Below, in pieces: positions 33,901 through 43,280 of a stretch of 60,000 nucleotides of DNA. The stretch covers positions 20,736,427 through 20,796,426 of the forward strand of contig OX442315.1 of NCBI GenBank assembly GCA_949358305.1. The letters are read 5' to 3'. How positions within the stretch are numbered: position 1 is the stretch's first letter; each line of letters begins with the position of its first letter. The stretch comes from Strigamia acuminata (taxonomy: Eukaryota > Arthropoda > Chilopoda > Geophilomorpha > Linotaeniidae). A program made the position numbers and the translations under genes. The notes under the pieces are model-generated. The model was not told where the DNA came from and did no database searches. It worked only from the letters and a program-made list of their open reading frames with translations.

Positions 33901-36900
33901 TTACGAAGGACACGGAGGCAAAACTACTCCAGTCTCCAGATCGTGGCTATTCTCTTTACGTCTGGATGAAGGACGCTATCGAAGCCGGAGCCGGAGGCGA
34001 GCGCTTCATCCAACATCAACGACTACTCCGAGCCCATCGCGCACCAACCAGCATCGCCGAGGCCCAAAGAATCCACCACACCAATCAAGGTATGTCGGCC
34101 TTCCTGCCACCAATTTGGGCCCACGAACGAACGGGAAATCCGCTGGAAGCGCCGGGACACCTACGTTTCTACTTGAATGAGAGCGAAGACCCCTCGGACT
34201 ACTCTTCAAGACTGACCACATCTCCCAACCTGGACGAACCAAGTTCGGAAGATAAGCCGAGTTATGCCGATAACTTGAAGAAATAAGTAATTAGAAATCG
34301 TGACGAGAAGACTGTCTTCTCCAAACTAGGAAATTATTATTATTTGTTTGCGTATCAATTATTTAAGAATGTAAAATATTTTATGCACCATTCATCATCA
34401 TTTAAATAAAAAGATTATTTTATGATTAGATATTGTTCCTCCTTTTATTTAAGGGACCCCGATGATTTATTCTCGGGGAGGGACGTGTGGTGATTCGGCA
34501 TCACCTGAAGAAGTAATTAGCGGTGATTATTGTGTTACTAATACTCGCCACTAGAGCGCGCTAGAAATACCGACTAGACTGACTAGTCTCGTGTTTCTGC
34601 GAACCTGCATAATCGGAAGGATTTGCATATGACGTCATTTCCGGTTAGTATATAACGCCGATACTTGACCGGAAACGACACTACAGTTACCACATTTCAG
34701 CAAGAGCACCATTTACCTCACCTTTCAGGCCGTTTCACGGATTGATCGAGGACCGGTGCCCGCTGACCATCTCAACTGTACAACAGCCACGTTTATTTAG
34801 CGTAGCCAATCTACGCTAGAATAAATATTCGAACGATATTCGTTTAATTCGCACGAGAAAGCGAATTCTCGCGTGTTCATAACAACACGTGGAAATACCC
34901 TAGACAACAAACATAGACCACGCGTAGGACTAAACAATTGGATCCGCCATTGTTTAGCGGCAACTCGTATTCGCAGCCGAATCCGAGGACCAACACAGGA
35001 AACATCTTGACTTATATTTGTATTAGTAAGCGTGTTTTAATAAAGCAGTATTTGAAATATATTGTATTCCCGAGTGTATTATTTATTATCTTTAACCACA
35101 AAGTCGAATCACGACAAATTATGTCATAGTAAAATGTTAAATGTCCAATAATGTCATACAGTGTAATGTTAAATAATGTCCAATGATGTCATACAGTAAA
35201 ATGTTAAATGTCCAATAATATCATACAGTAAAATGTTAAATGTCCAATAATGTCATACAGTATAATGTTAAATAATATCCAATACCGGTAATGTCAAATA
35301 ATAAGAAAAGGTCTTACCGTCAATGAAGCCTGTGGTACTGGAATAGTGCATGTTTGATAAAATAGGTCTTGAACTTTCATATCCATTGAATGACCATTAT
35401 GCATGCAGGGGTGATCGTACAATGTACTGGGCCCAAAGTTTTTCAAGTGTTCCTATCAAAATATTTAGTTTGATTACTCTTGTGTATCCAAATGAATGCA
35501 ACTTCGGAAACTTACTAATACAACTTCGGCTTTAGCTCGTTTAATAACCTCGTTTTGTCCAAAACACAAATAACTGTGTGTAAAAACATTAAAGTCGTGA
35601 CCATACAGACGCAAACTAATATGATCATCAGGCGAAGCAGTCGGTTTTCGTTCATTCGTTTCGAAGGCAATTTGTGTCGAAGCTCCACCCATATCTAATG
35701 TCCCAGACGTTGGAACTTTTTCACCAGCCTGATGATAAATCAATTAATGCATCCATTAGCCAATCAGTCAAGATAACGTATACTTACTTGACCTAGAGTT
35801 TCTTGGATAAGGTTCGCAGCAACCCAAGCGTATAAACCTTCTTCTTGATCTTTCACCATTCTCACGTTATTTGGCGTAATTTTAAAAGGAGTGGCTTCAA
35901 ACGCTTTACTCACGGAATTAAACACTGCTGCTGCTGTAGCAGGTCTTGCCTGTCTGTAATTACCAATCGATTAATGATTCAAGCGTTAAAACGACTTCAA
36001 TTTGACTTACTGTAAAATCCTCATTCCTGCAGTTGCACCCAAATAGATGGGCGTGATTGAATGGCGGCCATCTGGGACTTTGAACACGGCTTCTTTTATA
36101 CAATCAGCTAAAGACTCTCCAGCACCTTCTGGTTTATCAATGTCTCCGTAATAGGAAATTCCATTTCCTTTAAACCAACAAAAATTGCATAATTCAAACT
36201 CTCAATTTAATAAAACAATAATGAATCAATTGTACCATGAACTTCACAGTCTGTGAGCTGAATCACTTCACCCGTGCCCCTTAATTTGTCTCCATTCCAC
36301 CTGAAGAGACTCAGTTCTGAATGGCTGGATCCAGCATCCACAACGACACCATACTAATCAATCAGTCAAAACATATTTTAAAAAATTTAAAAAAATTTAA
36401 AAAAAAATTAAATTAAATCGTTAAATTATGTTTTGTTTTTCATTTTTTAATTAATTTATTTTTTAAATCGAGTTTACCTGAAGCCTTCCTGAGCATCCTG
36501 AGCACTGCACTGTTGAGCTATGATAGTACAGACTTAGCACGACGACCACACCCACTACTCCGATGAGGAAAAGTAACCCAGCAACGCACCAGTAATTACA
36601 TCGCCGGCCTTCTTTCGAACCTGATATATTAAATTAAAAGCAAAAGATATTTCTTTTTGAAAATAAATTATTTAATCTCGGACGATCGATCAATTAAATC
36701 TATTTGCGCGCCTACGCTGAGTTCAACAGGAGCGCTTTTAGACACCCTTCTGAGCGAGCGCCTAGGTAGGAGCGGCCCGCCAGGAAAGCGAGTATGGCTC
36801 CAGATGTGTGAAACCGAATTTTAAACTAAGTATAAAGTTCATTTTCTCTCACGACTCGCGATTTGTATTTGCACGTCGCGCATGCCCTTCATTCGCTTAC

Positions 36901-37193
36901 CTGATCTTCCCTCCTCCACGCGGACACTTTCCATGATGAATACCCGGGCACAAATGTGGTGAAATTAATACGAAGAGAAGAAAAAAAAGAAGAAAAAAAA
37001 GGTTGAATATAGCGCGCATGCTTGGCCCTGACACGTCTCTTTTCGACGTAGATTGATGGGAACTACGTGGAGTAGCGTGGAGTCACAAATAAAATGGAAA
37101 CTTACTTGACTCCACGGTAAGTCGTTGCTGGGGTTGTTCGTCCGCCTCCTCGTCCGCGTACCGTCTGTGACCGGCCGATTGATTTTTTGCCAT
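21945..37193 (-). CDS. Ecto-nucleoside triphosphate diphosphohydrolase, copy 2, split by a retrotransposon
   Basis: CD39-family surface apyrase with the exon plan of copy 1. The 5' exons lie at 37193-35310 and the last four at about 22825-21945; the 12.5 kb between them is an intron carrying a complete Ty3/Gypsy element. Exon 2 (36620-36478) holds the N-terminal membrane span (LLFLIGVVGVVVVLSLYY). Later exons give VVDAGSSHSELSLFRW (ACR1), YLGATAGMRILQ (ACR2), QEEGLYAWVAANLI (ACR3), LDMGGASTQIAFE (ACR4) and GWSLGFMTNATN (ACR5), then the C-terminal span and LLSLCCPKKY. Two alternative first exons splice in the same phase to exon 2: 37193-37106 (MAKNQSAGHRRYADEEADEQ, acidic) and 36934-36901 (MESVRVEEGRS). 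No stop or frameshift is seen in the exons, so the gene may still work if the intron is removed. Confidence 0.88.
22985..23095. repeat. Imperfect inverted repeat in NTPDase copy 2 intron
   Basis: Arms near 22988-23018 (GTTAAGTCACCGAAACGAGA...) and 23060-23092 (...GACGTTTCGGTCACTTAAC) are about 80% complementary. A further GTCACCGAAACGTGAC copy lies at 22964-22979. The repeat could fold as a hairpin; its origin is unknown. Confidence 0.5.
23330..23960 (+). repeat. 5' LTR
   Basis: Starts TGTGGTGATTCGGCATCACC and ends AATCACGACA. It contains a perfect CRE/ATF site TGACGTCA (23474-23481), TATATAA (23493-23499) and AATAAA (23883-23888), in the order expected for U3 promoter and R polyadenylation signals. 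Matches the 3' LTR base for base in my reading. Confidence 0.95.
23963..23980 (+). other. Primer binding site, tRNA-Pro type
   Basis: TGGGGGCCTGTCCGGGAT starts 2 nt after the LTR. It matches the proline-tRNA primer site (TGGGGGCTCGTCCGGGAT, as in murine leukaemia virus) at 16 of 18 positions. Confidence 0.75.
24053..26899 (+). CDS. gag: Gag polyprotein of the Ty3/Gypsy element
   Basis: 948 residues; structural protein that assembles the particle and packages RNA. The N-terminal third is charged, with a long coiled coil at about residues 130-195 (Glu/Lys/Ala-rich heptads). A disordered linker leads to a retrotransposon-type capsid region at about 560-740 (NRARNWYADVQPRNWEDFVI, QAPGETLREYVQRADSLF). 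A single CCHC zinc knuckle follows (CNFCNEDGHWRQAC, about 882-895), then a Lys/Glu-rich tail. The ATG at 24053 is the first after the primer site. The frame ends in TGA at 26897-26899, just after the frameshift signal. Long for a Gag; the extra length is the N-terminal coiled-coil part. Confidence 0.93.
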   Translation: MTKTTAEDRKRRNDEKDRKEAEEIERQKAEEANHVEPEVETNSTKVSTESPSESLPLARQLPFTGGEFEGSGSSHEENGLNKSFENPRFGLKSPRPVEKDPSEMDLMTLLNKAANTSAAMINEAARADQARTVALEKKKNELMEDLAREHREKLAAMEQSLAQEHQAKQMALERELARELLAKQKIIEREMAKDCQIRPPSNGLSQHSEPNSVQSSPERSHTAKELVAKAIEVTRVACAHGIEIDQDKDPYAELSRVIDLVNQRTEKRSADNTARRGEKRRRVGADRQQSETGGEATSDSESIDSQASHGSIRVNGLDSILNESDEVKGELYEAFIQDRRNNQGAQSWAIKNSFAMKTGQTSNNNPGDPNAELIRCINQKNQIRNEVGQNKLAMPTLEEINAVKNHLEKKHAAEAYAGRDSYVFIKKTNEGLTGTRLDDLIPPGTKLSQTSAPEKANPDNSTIAQDLTNNPNTAGSSGKTSFQHNQFGLTGNGTHYPSLPSDNPRSSPLLSETDSLSNQLRTMRDELLQAMDQKLQQSRGQETEEDDRSEGLLKRYSADRWLYSRKDNNIKWTTLRLIKFDGSWNAGNLFLDEVALTINRLGAEPDEMVARGIPEMLINRARNWYADVQPRNWEDFVIKFHNQYGETSQEIQKRVSSMKQAPGETLREYVQRADSLFREMDKPFDQHAQKALFEQGLNETATKVLREMNAPKGDNFKAILAFVEKKHTEVNARYNENLTKEERALGVARQQRIQERSIDSTKLLQSRNYLNGSIEPLPSKKNQQASNPLPPPSKAYRTQTNAAEEKSEDEVSEDSEQFSESDEADEGINDVVHANMGKELAPSYRPQMKSRKSEHHNPKTEATSEKKDYPKKPFEREGKKKSPCNFCNEDGHWRQACPKLAKKKADDKAAEREELVKLLAKEQDKILKELTAKLDSMTKNWNSRAEQK
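26866..26952 (+). promoter_or_regulatory. -1 ribosomal frameshift signal between gag and pol
   Basis: A slippery heptamer A AAA AAC (26866-26872) sits exactly in the gag frame. After a 6 nt spacer an 11 bp stem can form between 26879-26889 (TCGCGGGCGGA) and 26907-26917 (TCCGCTCGCGA), with one G-U pair. Loop bases 26900-26905 (TTCCAC) are complementary to 26947-26952 (GTGGAA), so an H-type pseudoknot is possible. The pol frame is -1 relative to gag and is open through this site. Confidence 0.8.
26873..30978 (+). CDS. pol: Pol polyprotein of the Ty3/Gypsy element
   Basis: Read in the -1 frame from gag; the first in-frame ATG is only at 26932, so most Pol is probably made as Gag-Pol. Residues counted from 26896: aspartic protease LLDSGADQSF near 105; reverse transcriptase with TTMDLSKGYWQVEL, FGLVNAPATFQ and the catalytic YLDD near 455; RNase H with LHTDASRIGLGAAL near 600 and NYNATELECLAVVWAI; integrase zinc region H-H-C-C near 903-947 (HPLAGHSGVARTI, CPRCQAC). 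The catalytic triad is D in SVDLMGP, D in ISDNGPQF and E in NPVERLNRD. A C-terminal GPY-type module (KRDGPYVILEAHGGNAFKLK) and a basic, disordered tail follow. No frameshift or missing catalytic residue is seen. Confidence 0.95.
31164..34286 (+). CDS. Third ORF of the Ty3/Gypsy element, probably spliced, unknown function
   Basis: A short ATG exon, 31164-31316 (51 codons, acidic, MKRNDWKKEIERAVNNASED), ends at a perfect GTAAGT donor. A tttag acceptor at 31595 opens an 896-codon exon (31596-34286) in the same phase, for a product of about 947 residues. I do not recognise a family. There is no signal peptide, membrane span or furin-like site, so it does not look like an envelope. Features are an aromatic N-terminal part (YRTTWGQIDP, YLQPDGYSTEEIRFWLLQI), a very basic Arg/Glu coiled region around residues 265-380, proline-rich linkers, and a conserved-looking C-terminal block (PQIAARLRMYFPGLSFTKDT). 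A second structural or nucleic-acid-binding protein is possible, but this is inference. Without the intron the large ORF has no early ATG. Confidence 0.7.
31317..31595 (+). other. Intron inside the retrotransposon third ORF
   Basis: 279 bp, GTAAGT donor, AT-rich body with in-frame stops, CTAAT near the 3' end as a possible branch site, and a TTTAG acceptor. Both flanking exons are in phase 0. Splicing is predicted, not shown. Confidence 0.65.
34476..34485 (+). other. Polypurine tract
   Basis: GGGGAGGGACG directly precedes the 3' LTR, the expected position for the plus-strand primer. The 190 bp between the ORF3 stop and this tract is AT-rich and holds no gene. Confidence 0.7.
34486..35116 (+). 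repeat. 3' LTR
   Basis: 631 bp, same start (TGTGGTGATT) and end (CACGACA) as the 5' LTR with no difference found by eye. Followed by the AATT target duplication at 35117-35120. Confidence 0.95.
35117..35300. repeat. Minisatellite interrupted by the retrotransposon
   Basis: About five degenerate units of 31-36 bp built on ATGTCATACAGTAAAATG + TTAAATGTCCAATA. One further unit (ACAGTATAATGTTAAATAA...TGTCC) lies on the other side of the element at 23294-23329, so the element inserted into this array. Confidence 0.8.
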
Positions 37194-40100
37194 GGCAACC
37201 TTTCAATGAATGAAGTTGCTGTGGAAATGAATGTGTAAGCGGATGCCAGGGGCTGTTGTTAAGTTATTCAATGGACGGAAGCGAATTTCATCTTCGTTTA
37301 ATTTTATTTTGCGCCCGCCCTTCTTCCTCTGCCTGTTTTTCCACGTCAGCTAAACAAAAGCGACCAGAGATTCAGGTGTTGTGCCTGAATGATTGAAGGT
37401 TTTTGCAATTATTTTTTATAGTTTTGATTATACAGGTATTTCCATTTGCAGCAGTTGATGTTGGGGGTTACGGTGTTTTTCTGGTTCTGTATTAGTTTAT
37501 CTCGTGCAGTGCTGGAACTTCAAATTATGACCCGGACCCCGCCCCGTCGCAAAAAATACATAATTATGTAATTTTTTATGATATAAATTGCAATAAAAAT
37601 AATGAAGTAAATTCAAAAATTTATCGTTTGATATTTTTTTTATAAAAAGCTCAATTTTGCGAAACCTATTATTTTGTGTAACAATTTCAGGGGTCAATTT
37701 ATGGGTATTCACTCCACACAGGATTTCCACAGGGCATGGGCCCCGAATTTTTTTTTAAAAAAAATTATATTTTCTCACATAAAATTTTTAAAATTTTTTT
37801 TCACATAGGGCCTGTAAGTTGGCCCCTTCAGGTCAAGGACTCGTTCATGGCTTCATCTTATTACGTATGAGAAAATAGGATTCTCAACTGAGAAAAAACA
37901 GAGAAACTACGCGCTATTTATGTCCGTTGAAAAGACAAGAATCTTAAAATACCAGTTTCATTTGTTGTTTACGGATTGATCTGTGCGTCTATTTTTAAAA
38001 AACAATTACAGTCGTATTTATTGAACTTAAAAAGAAAAAAATGATGACATCATTAGATGAATCTCTTAAATTGTTCATCCATCTGCAGATAAAGGTTTCT
38101 GTATACGAAACAATAATACAAGCATAAATTCAGGAACAATTTCTCATTGTAGTAAATAAAAAAGAGGTCAATTTTGATAATTATACTTTTATTTTCACTT
38201 TATCTTAATTAGAAGCACTTAAAAGTTGTTCTTCCAGTATGCTTAAAATCAAAGAATTTAAATGTTTATCGTTATATCATTAAAAACTCCAAGGTCAAAA
38301 CTAATAATAATCTTATGGCCAGTTGCCCTTTATCACTATAAAAGTGTATAAGTTATTCTATTTTTTAAATGCAATCATGGAATGAAAGAGTAAGTTGGAA
38401 CATAAAAATTTCAAATGGTGTCAATTTGTGTGGGGTGACTAAACAAGTATCACCTTACAAAAATGAAGCAAATTTCATATAAAATTATTTATTCTTTTTA
38501 CACACTTGTAATTCGAAAGTCACTTTGCGCTCAAGTCCATTATTTATAAGCTATTTGCATTTCAGCCAGCCAAGATATACAAGATACTTTTAGAGATTGA
38601 ATTATGGACCTAAAACGTCGTAAAAAGTATTTTTATATTGCAAGCAGTGGCATATAAAACTAATCACTGGGCCTTCTGCAAAAATGTTTATGAAATTTCA
38701 AAAAATACTCAGAAATTTTGAGATATTTTGAGAAATTCTGAAAAAAAAAATCAAATTTTTACATTAAAATTTTTTTTTTTGGCTTGGGGAGGGCCCTCTT
38801 TGACTTAGGGGCCCCCGCGCTGCGGGATCCATGGGTGCGGCCGATTCGCCACTGTCAACATCAACTGTCATGTCGTTCAGCATACGATGTTTTTTAAAAT
38901 AACAACCAATGCAGTGTGCACATCCTGGGACGAATGTGAATGTCTTTCCAGACCAAAATAGTCGATCATCAAATGACCTTTGCACAATCAGTGCCCAGCG
39001 CGAGGTACCAGCCGAACCAGCACACCAAACACGTGCTTGGGGCGGCACCTTTTGGGCACATTGGCGGGAAATGCGAAAATGTCATTTGCATTCGTATCTC
39101 CCGCCAAAGTGGATAGATTTTTTTCAATGCAGGAACTTCAAGGTCCCGCCTCCAAAACTTCTGGTTGAAAAAATGAAACGATTCGGACTCCGATGAGTCC
39201 TGGGCCGAGAGTTGTTTCATTTCAACAGTGGCATAACAAGAAGTCGATGGGCCAGTGTGCAAGTTGGGTTGGTGGGCCCTTTAGTATACTCTAGTTGCAG
39301 TCAAAAAGGCACTTTACAATCTGTACTCCCATTGGTTGAGCCTGCATCCTCGAATCTTACGCCACTGCATTTCAAAACTTTCCATAAATATTGCAGAATA
39401 TAGACTGTTAACCAGATCATATGTTAGTTGTTATTTTCTGGGCTGTCTTACTTGGCGCGTTTACAGCTGTGCTGTTTTTGGAATGATTGATATAATCGCC
39501 AATATCATAGCTAGATCTGATTGAATTGTTATTGTTGTTTTGTTGGACGTATTGTACAAAAAGTGCTAGAGGACTGAACAGAATCTGTTTCTAAATGCTG
39601 CTACAAACTCAAATATTAGATTCTCTTGAAATTAATAATGAAAAGAGATTATCTAAACACAGCTTTTGGCAGTTTTTCCAAAAAATATTATTTTGCATAA
39701 TACTCCTGGGAACTGACTTTTGAGTTGAGGTTTTGCCCTACATCAATCCAAGGACACATTTAAATGAATGTTTACACAATTTTGGTTTCAAAGCAAGATG
39801 TGTAATCCAGCAAAAAGTTTTCAGCAGTACGTTGAGTGAGGAAAATACGATATAACTTCAAACCATCAATGCAAATTTTGATTTATCAACTGTTTCTTTC
39901 CATTAGCGCCCACCGCCCAGACTAAGTTTTTTTTTAACTTCACTTTTGTTCACTTCGTCTGTTTCGCACATGTTCCTGTGCGCTTTCCCCTTCATGGTCA
40001 GTTTTTTTCCACTCAAAATCAGCATCTCAAATAAAAGCTCGTTACATTGCCTCATGCCCCACGATGTTAATCCGGCAGCCGGCTTTGGGAAAGAATAACA

Positions 40101-41023
40101 TGTGATTGGTCGACGGTATCACCAAAACTCCATCCACTGTCAGTATTTTTTGTTGAGTAGATTATAAGTTATAAGCAAACCATGGTGTCATTAGGTCGTG
40201 TCATAAATGTCAAGTACATAAGCAGTAACTCTGTTCTCACTAATAAAACAAACTGTATAGATTTATGGAATCGTTAATCCTGTAGATTGAAAAATCTAGA
40301 TAGTATGGTGTGAAGGCCAGAAAGAAACAACAATATCAACCATTTTAGGTCATATAGTTTCAATAAAAATATCCTAAAGTTCCAATTATGAACCCAATCT
40401 GCAGTAAACTGATGTAATGAACCTGAAATCAGATCCCATCTTGAACTGATGAATGAATTGAAAATATCATTATCTTTTTTTCAAATTTGGCATTGCAGTA
40501 TATCAACTTCAATGTATTTCTAGTTCTGGTTTTAGCAATGCAAAAAAAGCCCATTTCCGCCTTTAATGTCAAAAACCCACCCTGCCATCACAATTATTGA
40601 GCGGGTGCACTTTAACCCACTGGATCGTATTATGTTCCAGTGCGCATTGATGTTAAGGCCTCATTTAAATAACACTTGTCCATGTTATCCTTGGTTAACA
40701 AATTGTGGGTTTGCTGTTTGAATGAATTTTCATTTCTTCTACTTATCAAATTCTTGAAATTGAGATACTTTCTTTTTGTGCATTTCCTCTATTAAGAGTC
40801 GCCCTCAAATTGTAGCCACAGCTAAGAGTGACAATTTCAAATAAGAGCAGTTTGTTGTTACTTGTGGAAATACGGTATTTTGGCATTGGCAAGCCTGTTG
40901 ATTTTCTGCCTGCCTTCATCCATTGTATTTGTATGTGCCAACTTAAGCTTAATACAGTCCTGCCCTCAAAAGCAGAATGTCTGTCCTATGTATTGAGCAG
41001 GTCAGGCTGTATAAACAAATACT
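37194..41023. other. Gene-poor region upstream of NTPDase copy 2
   Basis: No supported gene. 37194-37400 is probably NTPDase copy 2 promoter. Patches of less AT-rich sequence at 37740-37850, 38760-39260 and 40560-40690 stand out (for example GGGGCCCCCGCGC near 38810) and may be decayed transposon fragments. The overlapping short frames at 38764-39262 carry several Cys but match nothing I recognise. Confidence 0.4.
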
Positions 41024-42354
41024 GGGGATTCATAACTGGCGCGAAATGAATTGGCGCGGAATTATTTTTTTTCACAGAACCCGTTTTCAGTAAATTGAAC
41101 TGGCGCGAATTGAATCAGCGCGGAATTTTGAATTCAATTGTTGAATTAGCGCGGAATGCCAACATTGTCAACTGAATAAGCGCGGAATTTGTTAAAATTT
41201 GGAACTGAATTAGCGCGGAATTTGGACAAAGTTTGGAACTGAATTAGCGCGGAATTTGGACAAAAGTTGGAACTGAATAAGCGCGGAATACGAAAAGCAA
41301 TACAAGTTTTTAATTTGTTGTTTTCCAATCGAATTTACTTATTTTCGTGGTTTTTAGGCTTTTAAAGTCAATTTTGGACGTTTTTTCAACCAAAATTCTC
41401 ACACTTGAAAAATGTTCGTTTAACGACACGATTCGTCCAATTAGTGACCTTCGTTAAGTTGGCCCCCCTATGTCCAATCCAAAAGATTTATTGGACTAGA
41501 TAGCCCTTTCAATGGACATAATTGGACTTCGTTTGTTACATTAAACAAATATAACAAACGAAAAACCGAAATTGTAATTGCTGACAAAAATTGCAGTTTT
41601 GAATAAGAGCCGCAGCTCTTAATTGATAAAATACGGTAGTCATTTTTTCTTTAAAAAATCGGTGATTTATGTCATGTTCACCATTTTATTTCAAATTTCT
41701 AATTTTAAAATGCATGTCTTCGTAATTAAACTTGGGTATTTTTTTGAAAAACCGATTAACTTTCATGTTCACCATTTTCATTTTGAATTTCGATTGACCA
41801 CGAATTGTAAACAAACTAGAGCTTTATCTGGCGGAAGCCGTGACCAAAATAAAATTTAATTTTGAAATTTAAAAAAAAGACTAATTTTCAAAATTGACCT
41901 TTAGGAATATTTAACACATGAATCCTATGTGTAATCTGCCGCTGAAAACGTTGGCGTCCTTATATTTCTCATTAAATTTAGTTAAAAAGAAGAAATCAGC
42001 AAATTACGACAAAAATTGAACAAACGCTCATTGCAGTAAAGCCCCCTCCCGTCTCCTAGCGGAATTCTCTACAGCACACCATTCCGCGCTCAGGCAATTC
42101 AAGAACTGAATAAGCGCGGAATTCTCTACAGCACACCATTCCGCGCTCAGGCAATTCAAGAACTGAATAAGCGCGGAATGGTGTTCAGTAAATAATTCCG
42201 CGCTTAGTCAGTTCTGGAATTGCCTGAGCGCGGAATTCTCATTACCACAACTGAACGGGCGCGGAATGATCAGCCGAGAACTGAATAAGCGCGAATGAAT
42301 AAGCGCGGAATTTCTTTCCGCGCTCATTCATTCCGCGCCAGTTATTGTAACCCC
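41024..42354. mobile_element. Non-autonomous DNA transposon with GCGCGGAAT-repeat inverted ends
   Basis: About 1.33 kb bounded by related inverted ends: GGGGATTCATAACTGGCGCG on the left, and GGGGTTACAATAACTGGCGCG-like on the right when reverse-complemented. The flanks carry the direct repeat CAAATACT (41016-41023 and 42354-42361), a 7-8 bp target duplication. Both ends are packed with copies of AGCGCGGAAT spaced about 20-35 bp (41040-41290 and 42050-42340), in both orientations near the right end. There is no coding capacity in the middle. Foldback or Mutator-like origin is suggested by the long repetitive inverted ends and the size of the duplication; the superfamily is uncertain. Confidence 0.75.
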
Positions 42355-42369
42355 AAATACTATATACAC

Positions 42370-42880
42370 TGAAGGACAAATCTTAGTTAGCTTGCAAATG
42401 TTTTGGCAACCAGTCGCAAATCAGGATCAAATCTTTTGGCAAACAATTACAAATCAGTTGCAAATCTTTTGGAAATAAATTGTAAATAAATTGGAAATCT
42501 TTTGGAAATCAATTGCAAATCAATTGGAAATCTTTTAGAAATCTTTTGGAAATCTTTTAGAAATCTTTTGGAAATCAATTGCAAATCAATTGCAAATCAA
42601 TTGCAAATCAATTGCAAATCAACTGCAAATCAACTGCAAATCTGTTGGAAATCAATTGCAAATCTTTTGCAAATCTGTTGGAAATCAATTGCAAATCTTT
42701 TGCAAATCTTTTGCAAATCTTTTGCAAATCTTTTGCAAATCTTTTGCAAATCTTTTGCAAATCATTAGAAATCAATTGCAAATCTTTTGCAAATCTTTTG
42801 CAAATCATTAGAAATCAATTGCAAATCTTTTGGAAGTAATTGAAAATCAATTGATAATCAGCTACAAATCCCATTGGAAA
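42370..42880. repeat. 11 bp minisatellite (TTGCAAATCTT-type)
   Basis: About 45 tandem units of variants TTGCAAATCTT, TTGCAAATCAA and TTGGAAATCTT. Because 11 is not a multiple of 3, all frames read similar short-period peptide strings (for example QINCKSIANQ); these are not genes. The array starts 16 bp right of the foldback-like transposon. Confidence 0.9.
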
Positions 42881-43280
42881 TATTTTCTAGTTTTCCGCGC
42901 GATTTTTTTTCCGCAGCCAATCACAACTCATTGTAGCAAACCCCGGATGCAACAATTCCGCAATTCCACAGCATATCCGCAAGTGTGAACCAAGCTTTAA
43001 CAGTACTGACAAATTAATGAAAAAAAATTTTCAGAACTCTTAAATGAAGCCAAGTCCATGCTAAAAAGCTGTTCGTTTGTCGCCGACGACGTCATAAAAA
43101 GCGCAACCAACGGCAACTTTTTGAAACTTTCGTAAACTAAAAATGGAGGACGTTTAACAATTTTTCAAAGTTTAAACAAACGATATAATAATCTGGAAAC
43201 AATTGATCACTCAAGAACAACGGGTTTGGTCTAATAATGACATAAGTAATCTTCTTGTCAATTTTTATTTTTCTCCTCCT

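Larger units (their letters stand above)
23330..35116 (+). mobile_element. Complete Ty3/Gypsy-type LTR retrotransposon with three ORFs
   Basis: 11,787 bp element bounded by TG...CA LTRs of 631 bp each and flanked by AATT on both sides (23326-23329 and 35117-35120). Internal order is tRNA-Pro-type primer site, gag, pol (protease, RT, RNase H, integrase), a third ORF and a polypurine tract. RNase H before integrase, as seen here, is the Ty3/Gypsy arrangement. All ORFs are open and the LTRs read identical, so insertion is recent. It lies antisense to NTPDase copy 2, inside an intron and within a minisatellite. Confidence 0.96.

Noticed and set aside
33404-34180. 258-codon plus-strand frame overlapping retrotransposon ORF3
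   Set aside because: It lies in the GC-rich part of ORF3 in another frame, reads as low-complexity Ser/Gly/Arg-rich sequence and has no separate start or motif. The same holds for the 245-codon frame at 31999-32736.
31596-34286. Envelope gene of an errantivirus
   Set aside because: No signal peptide, transmembrane segment, cleavage site or cysteine pattern of an envelope protein is visible.
38764-39262. Cys-containing minus-strand frames as a possible transposase relic
   Set aside because: No recognisable transposase motif and frames are broken; kept only as an unexplained GC-richer patch.
42502-42839. Several overlapping short frames with repeated Cys-Lys-Ser/Ala-Asn peptides
   Set aside because: They are translations of the 11 bp minisatellite in all frames, not genes.
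42370-42880. Regular short repeats as a CRISPR array
   Set aside because: Units are directly contiguous with no spacers, and the window is eukaryotic.
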